From: Cecembia calidifontis
Lineage (GTDB): Bacteria; Bacteroidota; Bacteroidia; Cytophagales; Cyclobacteriaceae
NCBI RefSeq assembly: GCF_004216715.1
Contig: NZ_SGXG01000001.1
Coordinates: 4,076,501 to 4,140,500 of the forward strand
Length of the DNA: 64,000 nt
Direction of reading: 5' to 3'
The stretch's first letter is position 1; every line of letters begins with the position of its first letter. Both the position numbers and the translations under genes were made by a program. The notes under the pieces were generated by a model. It did not search any database. It saw only the letters and a program-made list of their open reading frames with translations, and was not told the DNA's origin. Shown piece after piece: positions 26,267 through 35,535 of this stretch.

Positions 26267-28846
26267 TCAGGGAAGAACACATCTCCCTTTACTGTTTTCC
26301 GGTCTTAGTTTACTGCTTATTATCTCGGATTTTCCGATCAACACTCCTTCAGGATTATCCAAGCGGACCTCAAACCAACCTTCCCTCCTATTGGGATCAA
26401 TCGATAGGACCAAGCTTTCTACTTGGCTTAGGTCAATTTTTTTAAACCCGATATAGGAATTATCTTCTGTAAATTTGATCAATCTGGAGTCTTGGTTATT
26501 AGCTTTAGCAGTCCCCCGGAAAAAATCAGCATCGGCTGCCAACACCAAAGGATGCCTTAAAATCAATTGCTCTCTTCTCAAAATTGGAGCTATTCCGTTT
26601 GCTCCTTTATCCCTATAACTTGCTGTCAAAAGGTATATACCCTGGGTATCATGTTGGTTCAAGTTGAATTTTCCTTCAATTCCCAACCTGTTTTTTTGAT
26701 GGATAAGCGCATTGGGAGAAAGGGACAGAATATAATCAACCATTTGGACAATATCAGCCTCCTGCAAATGGGCGTGGGAAGGCATAAGTCTCTCTCCCCA
26801 AACTCCATTACCACCTTGGATTACTTTTTGGACAAGAATCTTGGAGGCTCCGGTATTGGTTTCATATCGGGTTGCAATTTCTTTATAACTTGGACCTACA
26901 GAAGCATTATCTACCCCATGACAGGCATTACAGCCACTTTTGACAGTTAGGTTCTGACCGATAAGTTGAGATGTACTTTCTGTTTGCTGATGTCCTTCAG
27001 AAGACTCAATCCTGTCAAAGCCTTCCTTCAGAAAATCCAATGTCACAATGACCTGTTCAGGCAAAATACCTCCATCTCCCAAGCTACCATCTTCCTTATC
27101 TTCTACCTTCACCCGGTAAGCTTTGGACGGTTTGCCCCAATAAAAACTCCTGTTACCTTCCCATTCAAAGCTGATCACAGGTGGCTCATTTCCTACTGTA
27201 ATGGATATAGTAGCCTGACTTTTCAAGCCCTCAGCATCCTTCACTGTGAGCAATGCTTTAAATTCTCCAGGATGTTCATAAACAAAAACTGGGTTGGCTT
27301 CTCTGGAAATAGTTTTGCCATCGCCATAAAAATCCCATTCAAACTCGAGTTGATCCCCGTCGAAATCCATACTGCCCTCACTGGAAAAACTGACTTTGAA
27401 AGGAACTGAACCCTGTTTTTTGTCTGCATTGGCCCTTGCAACGGGTTTTCTGTTCCCTGCACTGAACTCAATCCTGTATATTCCAGAATCATCATTTTGG
27501 GCGCTCCAGTATGTACCATATTCCAGGATATACAAAGACCCATCCGGCCCAAACTGCATGTCCATGGGTTTATCAAACCGGGTACTTGGCATAAATTCCT
27601 CCATGCCTGCATAATTTCCTTCCTTATCAAAACTCACGGTGAAAATCCAATTCCTCATCCAATCATAGATGAAAAGTTTTCCATCATAATATTTGGGGAA
27701 TTTTACCTCTGAATTAGGAAAAAGGTCATAGTAATAGACTGGTCCGGCCATAGCGTTTCTTCCTCCGGATCCTACCATGGGAAAATCTTCAGACTCCGCA
27801 TAAGGATACCAAATCATGGCCTTCTGAGCGGGTGGCAGCACTTTAATTCCAGTATTATTAGGAGAGTTATTAACCGGAGCTTTAGGATCATATTCAAAAA
27901 CAGCTTCCTGCTTTTCAAAGTCATAGTACCAATAGGGCTTATTGTCCCCAATAAAATAGGGCCAGCCAAAAAATCCTGCTGATTTGGCCTGATTGACTTC
28001 ATCATAGCCCCTGGGACCTCTTCGCAAACTGTCCGCTTGGGCATCAGGGCCTACTTCCCCCCAATAGAGATAACCTGTTTTGGGATCAACCGAAATTCTA
28101 AAAGGGTTGCGATTGCCCATGACATAAATTTCCGGACGGGTATTGGGAGTACCTACCGGAAACAAATTCCCTTCAGGGATAATATAAGTTCCGTCTTTTT
28201 GTGGGGTAATTCTCAAAATGGCACCTCTGAGATCATTGGAATTAGATGAACTTCTTTGGGCATCTACATTTTCAGGCCTACCTGCCCTTTCATCTATAGG
28301 ATTGTAATTGTCAGATTCAAAGGGAGTGGTATCATCCCCCAAAGAAAGGTAAAGATTCCCCTTACTATCAAACTCTATGGAGCCTCCACTGTGACAACAG
28401 CCCCGGAAATGAGGAATCTCCAGCATGATAATTTCAGATTCAAGATCTAAAATATCATCAACTAAGGTAAATCTGGAAAGCCTATTGATACTTTGTTCTC
28501 TTTCAGGAGAATAGTATAAATAAATCCAATTGTTGTTGTAAAAATCAGGATCTTTGGCCAAACCCAAAAGGCCATCTTCCGCTTCAGAATAGACCCTCAA
28601 AAAGCCAATATCCTTCGCCAAACCTGTTTTGGGTTCAAACATCCGGACTTTCCCTTTCCGCTCAATAAAAATAATCCTCCCATCCTTTAATACCTCAATT
28701 TCCATTGGCTCATCTAATCGTTCGATCAAGGTGACCTTCGTAAATCTGGTTTCTTCTGGCTTTTCAAAAACAAACTTCTCTGATTCCTTTTTACAGGCCC
28801 ATAAACCAATCAGGAGGGCAATGATTGGAATATATTTCATTCTCAT
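26267..28846 (-). CDS. PQQ-dependent sugar dehydrogenase with PKD, cytochrome c and CBM6-like domains, 3' end cut by IS3
   Basis: An 859-aa lipoprotein (IIALLIGLWAC). Residues about 30-480 form a soluble glucose/sorbosone dehydrogenase beta-propeller (EDGLLGLAKDPDFYNNNWIY, CCHSGGSIEFDSKGNLYLSL, YVMGNRNPFRISVDPKTGYL). Next is a PKD domain (FSSEGSMDFDGDQLEFEWDF), then a class I cytochrome c with CNACH haem site and distal Met in RLMPSHAHL, then a C-terminal CBM6-like domain. This multidomain type is common in Bacteroidota and oxidises sugars at the cell surface. The IS3 insertion replaces the last ~43 residues with CVLP. ATG at 28846 was chosen just before the signal; the frame is open 32 codons upstream. 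The enzymatic domains are intact. Confidence 0.88.
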   Translation of the reverse strand: MRMKYIPIIALLIGLWACKKESEKFVFEKPEETRFTKVTLIERLDEPMEIEVLKDGRIIFIERKGKVRMFEPKTGLAKDIGFLRVYSEAEDGLLGLAKDPDFYNNNWIYLYYSPEREQSINRLSRFTLVDDILDLESEIIMLEIPHFRGCCHSGGSIEFDSKGNLYLSLGDDTTPFESDNYNPIDERAGRPENVDAQRSSSNSNDLRGAILRITPQKDGTYIIPEGNLFPVGTPNTRPEIYVMGNRNPFRISVDPKTGYLYWGEVGPDAQADSLRRGPRGYDEVNQAKSAGFFGWPYFIGDNKPYWYYDFEKQEAVFEYDPKAPVNNSPNNTGIKVLPPAQKAMIWYPYAESEDFPMVGSGGRNAMAGPVYYYDLFPNSEVKFPKYYDGKLFIYDWMRNWIFTVSFDKEGNYAGMEEFMPSTRFDKPMDMQFGPDGSLYILEYGTYWSAQNDDSGIYRIEFSAGNRKPVARANADKKQGSVPFKVSFSSEGSMDFDGDQLEFEWDFYGDGKTISREANPVFVYEHPGEFKALLTVKDAEGLKSQATISITVGNEPPVISFEWEGNRSFYWGKPSKAYRVKVEDKEDGSLGDGGILPEQVIVTLDFLKEGFDRIESSEGHQQTESTSQLIGQNLTVKSGCNACHGVDNASVGPSYKEIATRYETNTGASKILVQKVIQGGNGVWGERLMPSHAHLQEADIVQMVDYILSLSPNALIHQKNRLGIEGKFNLNQHDTQGIYLLTASYRDKGANGIAPILRREQLILRHPLVLAADADFFRGTAKANNQDSRLIKFTEDNSYIGFKKIDLSQVESLVLSIDPNRREGWFEVRLDNPEGVLIGKSEIISSKLRPENSKGRCVLP

Positions 28847-28902
28847 AGCTTGGTGGATTTTACAATCTTCCAAGATAAAAAAGAAAGCTACAGGATAATA
28901 AA

Positions 28903-28930
28903 AAAAATCTCCCCATGGCGAGGAGATTTG
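28903..28930 (-). terminator. Rho-independent terminator of the outer-membrane protein gene
   Basis: On the minus strand AAATCTCC, an 8-nt loop, GGAGATTT and then T-rich sequence (rising into TTTTATTATCC) lie 24 bp after the stop of the beta-barrel gene and before the dehydrogenase start. Confidence 0.7.
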
Positions 28931-28954
28931 TAAGGATGGCAAATTAAGTACTGC

Positions 28955-29533
28955 TTAGAATTTCCAAGAGAGTCCAAGCATCAGCTGCTGGAACCTAAAA
29001 TCACCCTGTCCTGTAAACACATTATCAATATCGATAGTCTGTCCGTTCAAAACCCTTTCATAACGGAGGTCTAGTCCTGCCCTTCCCAGGCTCAGGCCAA
29101 TTCCAAACTGATATCCGGCATTGAATTTTTCAAAATCATAGTTCCTGAGTTCATCCTCCAGATAATAGTGAATGGAAGGACCTGCAGAAACGGAAATTAA
29201 AGATCCTAAAAGGTTAAGTCCCACCAAGATTGGAGCATCTAATCTTTGGGTCCTTAACTTATTGGAATTTACCTCAGAATTTAACTGGGTATAGTTCAAT
29301 TCAGGTCTCAGAAATACAGGCCCAAGATTCACCTTGCCGAACAGACCCAAGTGATATCCCAAATTGCTTAGAGGATCGCCCCAAATTGCTTCGGCATCTT
29401 TGAAGTACTTGCCATTGGAATTGTAATTCAGGCCACCTTTGATTCCAAATCCGGAACCGGTTTGTGCATTGGCCAATTGGACCACCATCATGAAGGCCAA
29501 TAGGAGCAAAGTTGATCGAAGAACAGTTTTCAT
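28955..29533 (-). CDS. Outer membrane beta-barrel protein (PorT-like family)
   Basis: A 192-aa protein with a signal peptide (LLLLAFMMVVQLANAQ) and alternating amphipathic strands typical of OMP_b-brl_2. Examples are GFGIKGGLNYNSNGKYF, PVFLRPELNYTQL, ISVSAGPSIHYYLEDEL, FNAGYQFGIGLSLGRAGLDLRY, and the C-terminal QQLMLGLSWKF ending in Phe. Probably an 8- to 10-stranded outer-membrane barrel of unknown role. Confidence 0.85.
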   Translation of the reverse strand: MKTVLRSTLLLLAFMMVVQLANAQTGSGFGIKGGLNYNSNGKYFKDAEAIWGDPLSNLGYHLGLFGKVNLGPVFLRPELNYTQLNSEVNSNKLRTQRLDAPILVGLNLLGSLISVSAGPSIHYYLEDELRNYDFEKFNAGYQFGIGLSLGRAGLDLRYERVLNGQTIDIDNVFTGQGDFRFQQLMLGLSWKF

Positions 29534-29763
29534 TTGTGATTGATTTAAAATAGTTGGATTATATCTTTAATTGTCAAAATCGAGGGAAACAAAATTCGAT
29601 TTAATCAAACACCATCCTTTAAAATTCGGTTTAATAGGGTGTATTTTCAAGTTACAAATACAACATTACTCCAAACACAAATTTTATCCCAGCCTCTCCA
29701 TGCTGGTATTATCCAAAATTGTGCCCAATTTAAATGAAAGGTTGAAAAGCAAGTAAAAACAAC

Positions 29764-30864
29764 ATGAAATCATTAAGCAAAATCTTCTTCTCGGTAATCT
29801 TAGCCCTATTTAGTTTGGTACCTGGCAGCTGTACCAAAGCAGAAAACAAAAAAGAGGAGCAGACCAAAATCACATCTCCAGAGGAATATCCCGGAAAAAA
29901 GGCCTTTGCAACTTTTGCCGGGGGTTGCTTTTGGTGTATTGAAGCCCCTTTTGAAAATGTGGATGGGGTAATTGCCGTGATATCGGGTTATGCCGGTGGA
30001 AAGGAAAAAAACCCAACTTATGAACAGGTATCCAGCGGAAAAACCAGTCATAGGGAGGCTGTTCAGATTACTTTCGATCCGGATATCATCTCCTACAGTG
30101 AGCTTTTGGATATTTTCTGGCAACAATTTGACCCAACCGATGAGGGCGGCTCTTTCTATGACCGGGGATTCCAATACAGCTCGGCCATTTTTTATCATGA
30201 CAATAGCCAAAGGGATGTGGCAAAGGCATCCATACAAAAACTCGAGGAAGCTAAAATTTTCCAAAAACCTATTGTAACTCCCCTTATCAAATTCAGCAAT
30301 TTCTATCCTGCAGAGGATTACCATCAGGATTATTATAAAAAGAACCCAAGTGAATACTATGCTTATCGTAAAGGTTCTGGAAGAGATGCATTTATTGCAA
30401 AACATTGGCCGGTAAAGTTGGAGGAAAAGTACAAAAAACCCTCAGATGCAGAATTGAAAAAGCGATTGACCAAGTTGCAATATGATGTCACCATGCACGA
30501 GGCAACGGAAAGGGCCTTCCAAAATGAATACAATGGAAATAAAGAAGAAGGTATTTATGTATGCATTGTATCAGGTGCTCCGCTTTTTTCTTCCAAAGAC
30601 AAATATGAGTCCTATTCAGGATGGCCAAGTTTCACAAAACCAATTGATGCACGATTGCTTGAGAAACCCACTGATGTATCCTTTGGAATGACCAGAGTGG
30701 AAGTAAGAAGCAAACTGGGCAATTCGCATTTAGGGCATGTTTTCAATGATGGGCCCCAACCTACCAATCTGCGTTACTGCATGAATTCGGCAGCCATGCG
30801 ATTTATCCCCAAAAAAGATATGGAAAAAGAGGGATATGGGGCCTGGATGTGGATATTGAATTAA
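29764..30864 (+). CDS. msrAB: Fused methionine sulfoxide reductase MsrA-MsrB lipoprotein
   Basis: A 366-aa two-domain enzyme that repairs oxidised methionine in envelope proteins. A lipoprotein signal (LFSLVPGSC) leads to MsrA (residues about 45-205) with the catalytic Cys in FAGGCFWCIEAPFENVDGV, then MsrB (residues about 235-365) with the catalytic Cys in LRYCMNSAAMRF. In MsrB the first zinc pair reads CIVSG instead of CxxCG, so the structural zinc site appears to be lost, as in zinc-less MsrB forms. It is on its own, with a run of palindromes downstream. Confidence 0.93.
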   Translation: MKSLSKIFFSVILALFSLVPGSCTKAENKKEEQTKITSPEEYPGKKAFATFAGGCFWCIEAPFENVDGVIAVISGYAGGKEKNPTYEQVSSGKTSHREAVQITFDPDIISYSELLDIFWQQFDPTDEGGSFYDRGFQYSSAIFYHDNSQRDVAKASIQKLEEAKIFQKPIVTPLIKFSNFYPAEDYHQDYYKKNPSEYYAYRKGSGRDAFIAKHWPVKLEEKYKKPSDAELKKRLTKLQYDVTMHEATERAFQNEYNGNKEEGIYVCIVSGAPLFSSKDKYESYSGWPSFTKPIDARLLEKPTDVSFGMTRVEVRSKLGNSHLGHVFNDGPQPTNLRYCMNSAAMRFIPKKDMEKEGYGAWMWILN

Positions 30865-30909
30865 ACGCCATTGCACTAAAGCCGATCTGGGTTTTCAAAA
30901 TAGCTGTTA

Positions 30910-31030
30910 GGAATTTTCAATTCCGAACCTTGATATTGGAACCGCTGTTCGGGATTTAAAATCCCTAACTTTGATTTTGAGGATTTGAAATCCGCAATTA
31001 GCGCTTTTCGAAATTTGTAATTTCGAAAAG
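30910..31030. repeat. Cluster of four short palindromes between convergent genes
   Basis: Within 120 bp there are GGAATT-ttc-AATTCC (30910-30924), GGGATTT-a-AAATCCC (30951-30965), GGATTT-g-AAATCC (30981-30993) and a 12-bp stem CTTTTCGAAATT with a 3-nt loop (31004-31030). They lie between msrAB (+) and the AlkB gene (-). They may act as terminators or be REP-like repeats. Confidence 0.6.
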
Positions 31031-31057
31031 CATTGGTCAAGTGAGCATCCCAATCAC

Positions 31058-31660
31058 TTATTGAATCCTTCTAAAAGTCAGGTTTATCCTTGGGCCATAC
31101 ACCTTTTTGCTTTTCGGAATCTGATGTTCCCAGTAGTGCTGGGTCTCACCCGCCATCAGCAGAAAAGAGCCATGTTCCAGAAGTACTTCCCTTTTGACAG
31201 TTTTATCATGATAAAGCCGGAACTGGAAAATTCTTGATGCACCAAAACTGACCGAACCAATTGCCGGGTTCAATCCCAATTCAGGTTCATTGTCCCTGTG
31301 CCAGCCCATACTGTCCTGCCCATCTCTGTAGTAGTTGAGCAGCACATGGGTAAATTGGGTTTGTGATGCTTTATTAATATCATTTTTGATTTCCAAAAGG
31401 ACTTCATTCCAGGGATAAGGCTTCATCTGAATTCCAGAATACCCATAATTCACACCGGGATTCCCATAAAATGCTGTCAATCTAGGCTGCATCACTTGCT
31501 TTCCAAACATCCAGATGGGCTCCTGCTTCCAACTGATTTCCTCTATCAACCTTTTCAGATACAGATCACTTTGTGCAGGAGAGAAAAAATTCTGATAATA
31601 GTATGCCTCTCCCTTTTCAGGTAAGATGTTTTTTCTTTCAAAATCCCCGAATAAATCCAT
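31058..31660 (-). CDS. AlkB-like 2OG-Fe(II) dioxygenase (DNA repair)
   Basis: A 200-aa protein of the AlkB family, which removes alkyl groups from damaged bases by oxidative demethylation. The iron ligands are in MGWHRDNEPEL (HxD) and TQHYWEHQIPKS, and 2-oxoglutarate is bound by RINLTFRRI. PRLTAFYGNPGVNYGYSG is the nucleotide-recognition region. ATG at 31660 (MDLFGDFERK) was chosen, and the frame upstream starts only with TTG. Confidence 0.9.
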   Translation of the reverse strand: MDLFGDFERKNILPEKGEAYYYQNFFSPAQSDLYLKRLIEEISWKQEPIWMFGKQVMQPRLTAFYGNPGVNYGYSGIQMKPYPWNEVLLEIKNDINKASQTQFTHVLLNYYRDGQDSMGWHRDNEPELGLNPAIGSVSFGASRIFQFRLYHDKTVKREVLLEHGSFLLMAGETQHYWEHQIPKSKKVYGPRINLTFRRIQ

Positions 31661-31788
31661 AATCTTGTTAAACCCTATTTTGATCAAAAGGTTGGATATT
31701 GCGAGCTACCTATTGTTTTATTCCTTCTTTTACCTGAAATTATAAGCCAGAAACTTTTAAAAACCATTTTTAACCAATCAAAATTCCC

Positions 31789-32199
31789 ATGAAAAAATTC
31801 ATCACCATTGGTATCATTGCACTTGTTATTATCCTAACTGCAGTGGGGTACTGGCGCTATTACTTTGTCTTTAGCGAAGGAGTAAAAGGAGGTACTTTAA
31901 ATTACTTTGAAAAGAAAGGTTATATCTTCAAAACGTGGGAAGGCCGGATCGTACAGGAAGGTTTCCAAAGCCCTACCGCCGGAGCCTTGCAAAGTAATGA
32001 GTTCAGGTTCAGCGCCAAAGGTGACGAAGTGGCCAAGCAACTGGAAAGAGCCGGAGGAAAGTTTGTGGAATTAAGATACAAAGAGTATCTCAACCCCCTT
32101 CCCTGGAGAGGTGCTTCAAGCTTTATTGTCTATGAAGTAATTGAAATTGGGGATAGGGATGGAAGCAGGAACAATGAATTACCGGTCAATCGGGATTAA
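31789..32199 (+). CDS. Conserved hypothetical membrane protein
   Basis: A 136-aa protein with one N-terminal membrane helix (FITIGIIALVIILTAVGYW) and a small soluble domain (FSEGVKGGTLNYFEKKGYIF, TWEGRIVQEG, VELRYKEYLNPLPWRG). I recognise this as a small Bacteroidota family sometimes mislabelled 6-phosphogluconate dehydrogenase. No dehydrogenase motif is present. Probably anchored in the inner membrane. Function unknown. Confidence 0.7.
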   Translation: MKKFITIGIIALVIILTAVGYWRYYFVFSEGVKGGTLNYFEKKGYIFKTWEGRIVQEGFQSPTAGALQSNEFRFSAKGDEVAKQLERAGGKFVELRYKEYLNPLPWRGASSFIVYEVIEIGDRDGSRNNELPVNRD

Positions 32200-32292
32200 T
32201 GCCCCTGACCTGTAAGTAAAAAATTCAAGTCTTTGGGATTTTGTCCTGAAGAGAACTGTACTCCATCCCAAAGACACTGAAATTCAATTTTT

Positions 32293-32718
32293 TTAATCCC
32301 TCTTTGCCCAATAATCTATGACCAGCACCTTATCCAAATGGGGGCCCAAAATCTCTACAAAGGCTTTGTGCTCAGGGTGAGGCAAATAAATATCCCTGTC
32401 CTCTTCCGATTTAAAGGTGACAAAGAAGCAATGGGTGAAACCCTGGGCCAACCCCTCGGGACTGTTATTGGTACCCCACTCCAAATCCTCTATTTCAGAA
32501 ATTTTAGACTTCAATGCCATAAAAGCATCTACCACTTTTTGTACTTCCTCCTCAGAAGATTCATCTTTGAACTTGAACAACACAACATGTCTTAAGGCTT
32601 TGTCCATCTTGATAATCTTTTTTTCAATAATTTTTTCTTCAACTTTTTCCTTTTGCGGTGCCTGACAGGCAGCAGCCAAAATCAACAGAAAAAGCAATGC
32701 GCTGATTTGTTTTTTCAT
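32293..32718 (-). CDS. Dabb (stress-responsive A/B barrel) family lipoprotein
   Basis: A 141-aa protein with a lipoprotein signal (LLFLLILAAAC) and a Dabb domain from about residue 45, with LRHVVLFKFKDESSEEEVQK, DLEWGTNNSPEGLAQGFTHC and LPHPEHKAFVEI. Dabb domains form dimeric ferredoxin-like barrels. The role of the exported Bacteroidota versions is unknown. The ATG at 32718 was preferred to an upstream TTG. Confidence 0.83.
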   Translation of the reverse strand: MKKQISALLFLLILAAACQAPQKEKVEEKIIEKKIIKMDKALRHVVLFKFKDESSEEEVQKVVDAFMALKSKISEIEDLEWGTNNSPEGLAQGFTHCFFVTFKSEEDRDIYLPHPEHKAFVEILGPHLDKVLVIDYWAKRD

Positions 32719-32846
32719 GGTCAATTAGGTTTTTGATATCCGAAGTTGCAAAATAAAAGATATTGCAATTTACCGCTCATAGAATATTGATGTTGCATAT
32801 TATTTTTTTTGCAAAATTTATCAGAAGCAACCTTTAGAATAACAGC

Positions 32847-35261
32847 ATGCAAACAAAGATCCTTATCGTTTTAGTCATTAGCTGGATTTTCATAATCCAA
32901 TCCAAAAGCCAAATAATTCCGGTAAACGGACTAAAGGAGGAGGTTGAGGTAATCCGCGACCAAAATGGCATCAACCACATTTACGCAAAAAATGAACATG
33001 ACCTCTTTTTTAGCCAAGGTTATCTGGCTGCAAAAGATCGTCTTTTCCAATTCGAAATATGGAGAAGAAGGGCAACGGGCACAGTAGCAGAAATACTTGG
33101 ATCCAGGGAGCTGGAAAGGGATAAAGGAGCCCGCTTATTTCAGTTCAGAGGAGATAAAGAAACAGAACTCAGGCATTACCACCCCAATGGCGTTGAAATC
33201 GTGGATGCTTTCGTTTTAGGGGTAAATACCTACATCAATGAAGTTCGGGAAAACCCTGAATTATTACCCATTGAATTTCAATTATTGGATATTTTACCAG
33301 GTTATTGGACTTGGGAAGTCGTCGTATCCAGGCATCAGGGGCTTCTTCAAAATGTCCAGGATGAACTCAAATACAGTCAGGTGGTCAGTCTTGTAGGACC
33401 TGAAAAAGCCAAATCTTTTTATTACTTCCATCCCCATGAGCCCAATCTCATCATCCCAGAAGGTATCCCTCAGGAACTCCTATTCAAAGATATTTTAGCA
33501 CCTTACGATGCTTTCAGAAACAATTTGACCTTTCAGCCAGAAGACATTCATCCCAAATACCGGAATGATACCAAGTCTTATTTATCAGAAAACGGCCTTT
33601 TGGAAAGAGAGCTAAAGGAAACCCTGGAATTTGAAAAATTCAACATAGGCAGCAATAACTGGATCATATCCGGTAAATTAACGGCAAGTGGCTACCCGAT
33701 CATGGCCAATGATCCTCATAGGCTTCATGCCATCCCATCTTTGAGGTATTGGGTTCATCTGCATGCACCGGGATGGAATGTGGTCGGCGCAGGAGAACCT
33801 GTCATTCCCGGTATATCCATAGGGCATAATGAATATGGAGCATGGGGCCTTACCATATTTGAAACGGACAATGAAGATCTTCGGATTTATGACATCCATC
33901 CGGACAACCCTCATAGATATTTTTACAAAGGAGAATGGAGGGATATGAAAATGATTCAGGATACCATCAAAGTTAAAGGGCAAATGGATGAAATTGTCCA
34001 ACATTACTATACCATCCATGGGCCAGTGACCTTTATTGATCAGGAATTAAGAAAAGCAGTAGCAGTGGAATGTGCATGGCTGGAACCCGGAGGTGCACCC
34101 TATCTTGCAAGTTTAAGAATGGACCAATCCAAGACCTGGGAAGAATTCCGTGAAGCTTGTTCCTTTAACCATATTCCCGCTGAAAATATGATATGGGCTG
34201 ATAAAGAAGGAAATATAGGTTGGCAGGCCACCGGAATTACGCCTATCAGAAAAAAACATTCAGGTCTGGTAGCTTCTCTAGGCGATGGCAGCATGGACTG
34301 GGAAGGGTATTTGCCCATAAAAGACAGACCCCATCTGACCAATCCAGAAAGCGGTTTCTTTGTAACAGCCAATGAGCATGTCACTCCCAAAGATTATCCT
34401 TTGCAGCATACCATAGGTTTTGAGTGGGCAGATTCATTCCGCGGGGATAGAATCAGGGAAGTGCTGTCTCAAGGCAAAGGCTTTACGGTGGAGCAAATGG
34501 GGGAATTACAAAATGATTATCTGGCTTTGCCGGCCCGAAGATTGGTTCCCTTACTCAATACCTTGAAATTTGATCAGTCCAAATACCAAATTGCCCAATC
34601 ATTCCTAAAGAACTGGGACTTTAAACTTGAAAAAGAATCTATTGCAGCAGGAATTTATGTCATGTGGGAAAGGAAATTAAGAGAAAACATCAAATCCATT
34701 GCAGTCCCTGAGGAAGTAAGGGAACTGGTGGGAAGCATTCAGATGACCAGGGTATTAGAATGGGCTGAACAGCCATCTCTCCTATTTGAAAAAAAACCAG
34801 AAAGAGAGCGCGATAACTGGTTGAGCAAATCTTTTGAAGACGCGGTTGAGGAACTTGAAGGTAAATTGGGGCCAGACCAAAACAAATGGCAATACGGACA
34901 AGCTGCCTATAAACATGCACTTTTCAGACATCCTCTTAGTCCGGCACTTTCCCGGGAATGGAAGGAAAAACTGGATGTGGGGCCTTTACCAAGGGGTGGT
35001 TATAGCTATACTCCGGCGGCAAACGCCTATGGGGACAACAACTCCTCCGGAGCCTCTTTCAGAATAGTAGTGGACACAGGAAACTGGGAAAGTACCATAG
35101 GCATCAATACGCCTGGGCAATCTGGGAATCCTGACAGCCCTTTTTACAAAGACCTTTTTCCGAAATGGGCAAATGATGAATTTTTTATAGTCCCCTTTGG
35201 TAAAGAACAGGTGGAAAAAATGGGCGTAGGGAAGTTGGTTTTGGTACCCAATTTAAATTGA
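32847..35261 (+). CDS. Penicillin acylase family (Ntn hydrolase) protein
   Basis: An 804-aa exported Ntn-hydrolase of the penicillin/acyl-homoserine-lactone acylase family. A signal peptide (ILIVLVISWIFIIQS) precedes the alpha-subunit (VEVIRDQNGINHIYAKNEHD, FSQGYLAAKDRLFQFEIWRR). The autoproteolytic site is FNIGSNNWIISG near residue 268, where Ser becomes the N-terminal nucleophile of the beta-subunit. Other landmarks are PIMANDPHR, GVPGI-like VIPGISIGHNEYGAWGLT and the C-terminal GQSGNPDSPFYKD. Natural substrates may be N-acyl amides. Monocistronic. Confidence 0.92.
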   Translation: MQTKILIVLVISWIFIIQSKSQIIPVNGLKEEVEVIRDQNGINHIYAKNEHDLFFSQGYLAAKDRLFQFEIWRRRATGTVAEILGSRELERDKGARLFQFRGDKETELRHYHPNGVEIVDAFVLGVNTYINEVRENPELLPIEFQLLDILPGYWTWEVVVSRHQGLLQNVQDELKYSQVVSLVGPEKAKSFYYFHPHEPNLIIPEGIPQELLFKDILAPYDAFRNNLTFQPEDIHPKYRNDTKSYLSENGLLERELKETLEFEKFNIGSNNWIISGKLTASGYPIMANDPHRLHAIPSLRYWVHLHAPGWNVVGAGEPVIPGISIGHNEYGAWGLTIFETDNEDLRIYDIHPDNPHRYFYKGEWRDMKMIQDTIKVKGQMDEIVQHYYTIHGPVTFIDQELRKAVAVECAWLEPGGAPYLASLRMDQSKTWEEFREACSFNHIPAENMIWADKEGNIGWQATGITPIRKKHSGLVASLGDGSMDWEGYLPIKDRPHLTNPESGFFVTANEHVTPKDYPLQHTIGFEWADSFRGDRIREVLSQGKGFTVEQMGELQNDYLALPARRLVPLLNTLKFDQSKYQIAQSFLKNWDFKLEKESIAAGIYVMWERKLRENIKSIAVPEEVRELVGSIQMTRVLEWAEQPSLLFEKKPERERDNWLSKSFEDAVEELEGKLGPDQNKWQYGQAAYKHALFRHPLSPALSREWKEKLDVGPLPRGGYSYTPAANAYGDNNSSGASFRIVVDTGNWESTIGINTPGQSGNPDSPFYKDLFPKWANDEFFIVPFGKEQVEKMGVGKLVLVPNLN

Positions 35262-35474
35262 GTTCTGAAAAAAACATCAAGTATTAATTAAGATTAAGAC
35301 CCTAATTCAAATGAGGCCAAAATCCCTTGTCTTTCTAAAAAGTCCGGTTGGTAATAGCCCTACCTGAATGGCCTAGCTGTCCAAGCCGGGAAAATATCCC
35401 CGAATGAAACACCATCCCCATCCCCCCACAGGTTTGAAGGACCGAACTAAGATAAAACTGAAGGGTCGGGATAA

Positions 35475-35516
35475 AAAAAATCCACCGTACAGAGGTCCTG
35501 ACGGTGGACTTTTTAC
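35475..35516. terminator. Terminator of the rhodanese gene
   Basis: TCCACCGT (35481-35488) / ACGGTGGA (35501-35508), with A8 on one side and CTTTTT on the other, lies 20 bp past the rhodanese stop on the minus strand. The 35262-35474 spacer before it shows no gene. Confidence 0.75.
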
Positions 35517-35535
35517 CATTCAACCCAATCAATAT

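Larger units (their letters stand above)
24860..26279 (+). mobile_element. IS3-family (IS150-like) insertion sequence
   Basis: A 1420-bp element with imperfect terminal inverted repeats beginning TGTCCTTCCCTGAAATAG (left) and TGTTCTTCCCTGAATAGC (right, complemented), followed by GTTGACCGTTT at both ends. It is flanked by a 3-bp duplication CAT (24857-24859 and 26280-26282). It carries two overlapping frames, orfA and orfB. It is inserted in the 3' part of a PQQ dehydrogenase gene. Confidence 0.92.
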
